From: Clostridiales bacterium
GTDB taxonomy: Bacteria; Bacillota_A; Clostridia; Christensenellales; Aristaeellaceae
Length of the DNA stretch: 15,654 nt
NCBI GenBank assembly: GCA_024684665.1
Contig: JAIKWN010000271.1
Span: 1 to 15,654, forward strand
Direction: 5' to 3'
Part shown: positions 14,388 through 15,654 of the stretch, piece by piece
How the letters are laid out: each line of letters begins with the position of its first letter
How positions within the stretch are numbered: the first letter of the stretch is position 1
Position numbers and translations under genes: made by a program
Notes under the pieces: generated by a model
The model's database searches: none
Told to the model about the DNA's origin: nothing
The model's input: only the letters and a program-made list of their open reading frames with translations

Positions 14388-14462
14388 GCGGTAGTAGCTC
14401 AGTGGTAGAGTGCCACCTTGCCAAGGTGGATGTCGCGAGTCCGAATCTCGTCTACCGCTCCA
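14388..14462 (+). tRNA. tRNA-Gly, anticodon GCC
   Basis: Complete 75-nt cloverleaf with encoded CCA. Acceptor GCGGTAG pairs with CTACCGC; the D-arm is GCTC-AGTGGTA-GAGT with the GG pair kept; the anticodon arm is CCACC-TTGCCAA-GGTGG (anticodon GCC at 14419-14421); the variable loop has five bases (ATGTC); the T-arm is GCGAG-TCCGAAT-CTCGT; discriminator T. The T-loop reads TCCGAAT where almost all bacterial elongator tRNAs have TTCGAAT, so position 55 is C rather than U. It stands alone between its own promoter and terminator. Confidence 0.95.
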
Positions 14463-14464
14463 TC

Positions 14465-14491
14465 AACCGGACCTTAGGGGTCCGGTTTTTT
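14465..14491 (+). terminator. Intrinsic terminator of tRNA-Gly
   Basis: AACCGGACC (14465-14473) pairs with GGTCCGGTT (14479-14487) around loop TTAGG, and the T run 14486-14491 overlaps the stem end. It begins two bases after the tRNA CCA. It lacks a useful T run on the minus strand, so it is directional. Confidence 0.88.
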
Positions 14492-14530
14492 ACATGTCCC
14501 GGATACCGCTTTATTTCTTCATGAGAGTGC

Positions 14531-15292
14531 TTACAGGACTTTCTGCAAGAAGCTGATCAGTCGGGGACTTTCCGGATGCCCGAAGAATTCTCCACTGGGC
14601 TTGTCCTCTTCTATCTTCCCTTCAGAGAGGAAGAGGGTGCGGGAGGAAACCTCGTGAGCGAAGCGCATTTCATGGGTGACCACAATCATGGTCATACCTG
14701 ACTTTGCAAGTTCACGCATAACGTCGAGCACCTCGCCGATCATTTCAGGATCTAGAGCGGAGGTGGGTTCGTCAAAGAGCATGACTTCTGGATTCATCAT
14801 AAGGGCTCGCACGATGGCAATACGCTGCTTTTGCCCGCCGGAAAGCTCATACGGATAGCTTTCTTTCTTCTCTTCGAGACCGACCCGTTTCAGCAGACTG
14901 ATGGCCTTTTCCTCCGCTTCCGCCTGTGACATCTTCTTCAGCTTTACGGGTGCGGCGGTCAGGTTCTTCATGACGTTCATGTTGTTGAACAAGTTGAACT
15001 GCTGGAACACCATGCCCATCTTTTCCCGGTGTCTGTTGATGTCGATTTTTTTGTCGCAGATGTCAATACCATCCACAAAAATGCTCCCAGAGGTGGGGAT
15101 TTCCATCAGGTTCAGGCAGCGCAGGAAGGTGCTCTTGCCACCGCCGGAAGGGCCGATGATAGAAACCACTTCGTGCTTCTGAAAGGTGGTGGAAATGTCG
15201 TCCAGCACGAGGAGCTTGTCGAATTTTTTGGTAAGGTGTTCCACGCGGATGACGATATCTTTCTCTTTGCGCGAATCAGAGTTTGCGGCCAT
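14531..15292 (-). CDS. glnQ: Polar amino-acid ABC transporter ATP-binding protein, GlnQ/HisP type
   Basis: ATPase of a polar amino-acid importer (PAAT family); the substrate is not readable from the ATPase. Numbered from this start (253 residues): Walker A GPSGGGKS 47-54, Q-loop MVFQQFNLF 94-102, signature LSGGQKQR 150-157, Walker B VMLFDEP 170-176, H-loop His207. Length is slightly above the usual 240-250 because of a charged N-terminal tail. The frame is open to an upstream ATG at 15337, but AAAGGAGG at 15300-15307 lies seven bases before 15292, which settles the start. It overlaps the end of the permease gene by 17 bases, so translation is probably coupled. The name glnQ is by family resemblance only. 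Confidence 0.88.
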   Translation of the reverse strand: MAANSDSRKEKDIVIRVEHLTKKFDKLLVLDDISTTFQKHEVVSIIGPSGGGKSTFLRCLNLMEIPTSGSIFVDGIDICDKKIDINRHREKMGMVFQQFNLFNNMNVMKNLTAAPVKLKKMSQAEAEEKAISLLKRVGLEEKKESYPYELSGGQKQRIAIVRALMMNPEVMLFDEPTSALDPEMIGEVLDVMRELAKSGMTMIVVTHEMRFAHEVSSRTLFLSEGKIEEDKPSGEFFGHPESPRLISFLQKVL

Positions 15293-15654
15293 GAGCCATC
15301 CTCCTTTCGGTCCAGGAGATGAATTTGCTGAAAACAAAGGTCAGGATGAAGTAGATGACGGCGGCGACCGCCAGGCACTCCAGCGTGTTGTAGGTCTTGG
15401 CTTTAACGCCGTTGGTACGGTACATGAGGTCCGCGATGCCGATGACGGAGACCACGGAGGATTCCTTAATGACCGTCACAAATTCGTTGCCGAGGGCTGG
15501 GAGGATATTGCGGATGGCCTGGGGAAGCACAACCATCGTCATGCCCTGCGCCTTGGATAATCCCAGGCAGCGGGCGGCTTCCATCTGACCGGGATCCACC
15601 GCCTGGATGCCTGAACTGATGACCTCATCGACGTAGGCGGCGCTGTTCAGGCTC
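15276..15654 (-). CDS. Polar amino-acid ABC transporter permease, C-terminal part
   Basis: Partial gene; its 5' end lies beyond the window. The visible 125 codons begin [20 protein letters not shown] and contain the EAA coupling loop ([13 protein letters not shown]). Then comes [19 protein letters not shown], typical of HisM/GlnP-like permeases, [15 protein letters not shown], and one final transmembrane helix ([19 protein letters not shown]) before a basic tail. It pairs with the ATPase that follows. The binding-protein gene would be expected further upstream, outside the window. Confidence 0.9.
   Translation of the reverse strand, partial: SLNSAAYVDEVISSGIQAVDPGQMEAARCLGLSKAQGMTMVVLPQAIRNILPALGNEFVTVIKESSVVSVIGIADLMYRTNGVKAKTYNTLECLAVAAVIYFILTFVFSKFISWTERRMAHGRKL

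Overview
The window looks like a chromosomal segment of a GC-rich (roughly 58% by eye) endospore-lineage Bacillota, most likely class Clostridia. The basis is a DnaD-domain protein next to a DnaI-type helicase loader, a SpoIID homologue with an SH3 domain, AGGAGG ribosome binding sites, sigma-A promoters with 17-nt spacers, and short ATGA gene overlaps. No finer placement can be supported from the sequence alone.

Layout. (1) Positions 1-337 carry the 3' end of a plus-strand group II intron: a domain V hairpin and a domain VI hairpin with a bulged branch-point A. It ends 17 nt from the 3' end of an oligopeptide transporter operon that reads the other way. (2) Positions 355-6081, minus strand, hold a complete oppA-oppB-oppC-oppD-oppF operon. 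Its promoter lies at 6181-6209 and two strong hairpins separate oppA from oppB. The binding protein has a signal peptide but no lipobox, and oppB starts with TTG. (3) Positions 6149-6209 hold two overlapping promoters, one per strand, which RNA polymerase probably cannot occupy together. (4) Positions 6296-14227, plus strand, hold eight genes: a membrane-tethered ECF-sigma-like protein, a DnaD-like protein with what look like four DDBH2 repeats, a DnaI-like AAA+ helicase loader, TatD nuclease, a UPF0489 (arginase-like) protein, a GyrI-like protein, a GNAT acetyltransferase and SpoIID. The block dnaD-dnaI-tatD-UPF0489 is very tightly packed and is probably one transcript with its own promoter at 6934-6962. 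(5) Positions 14238-14491 hold a convergent intergenic region with a tRNA-Gly(GCC) gene. The tRNA promoter is built into the hairpin of a minus-strand intrinsic terminator, and a separate plus-strand terminator follows the tRNA. (6) From 14531 to the window end, minus strand, is a polar amino-acid ABC transporter: the ATPase and the C-terminal part of its permease.

How the genes work together. The two minus-strand ABC systems import peptides and a polar amino acid. The central plus-strand block combines primosome loading (DnaD-like plus DnaI), nucleic-acid processing (TatD) and several small-molecule or modification enzymes. The most unusual items are the tethered sigma-like protein in front of the primosome genes, the repeated DDBH2 architecture, the UPF0489 gene fused into this operon, and the compact overlapping regulatory sites at 6149-6209 and 14324-14378. 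No CRISPR array, phage module or complete new defence system is visible.
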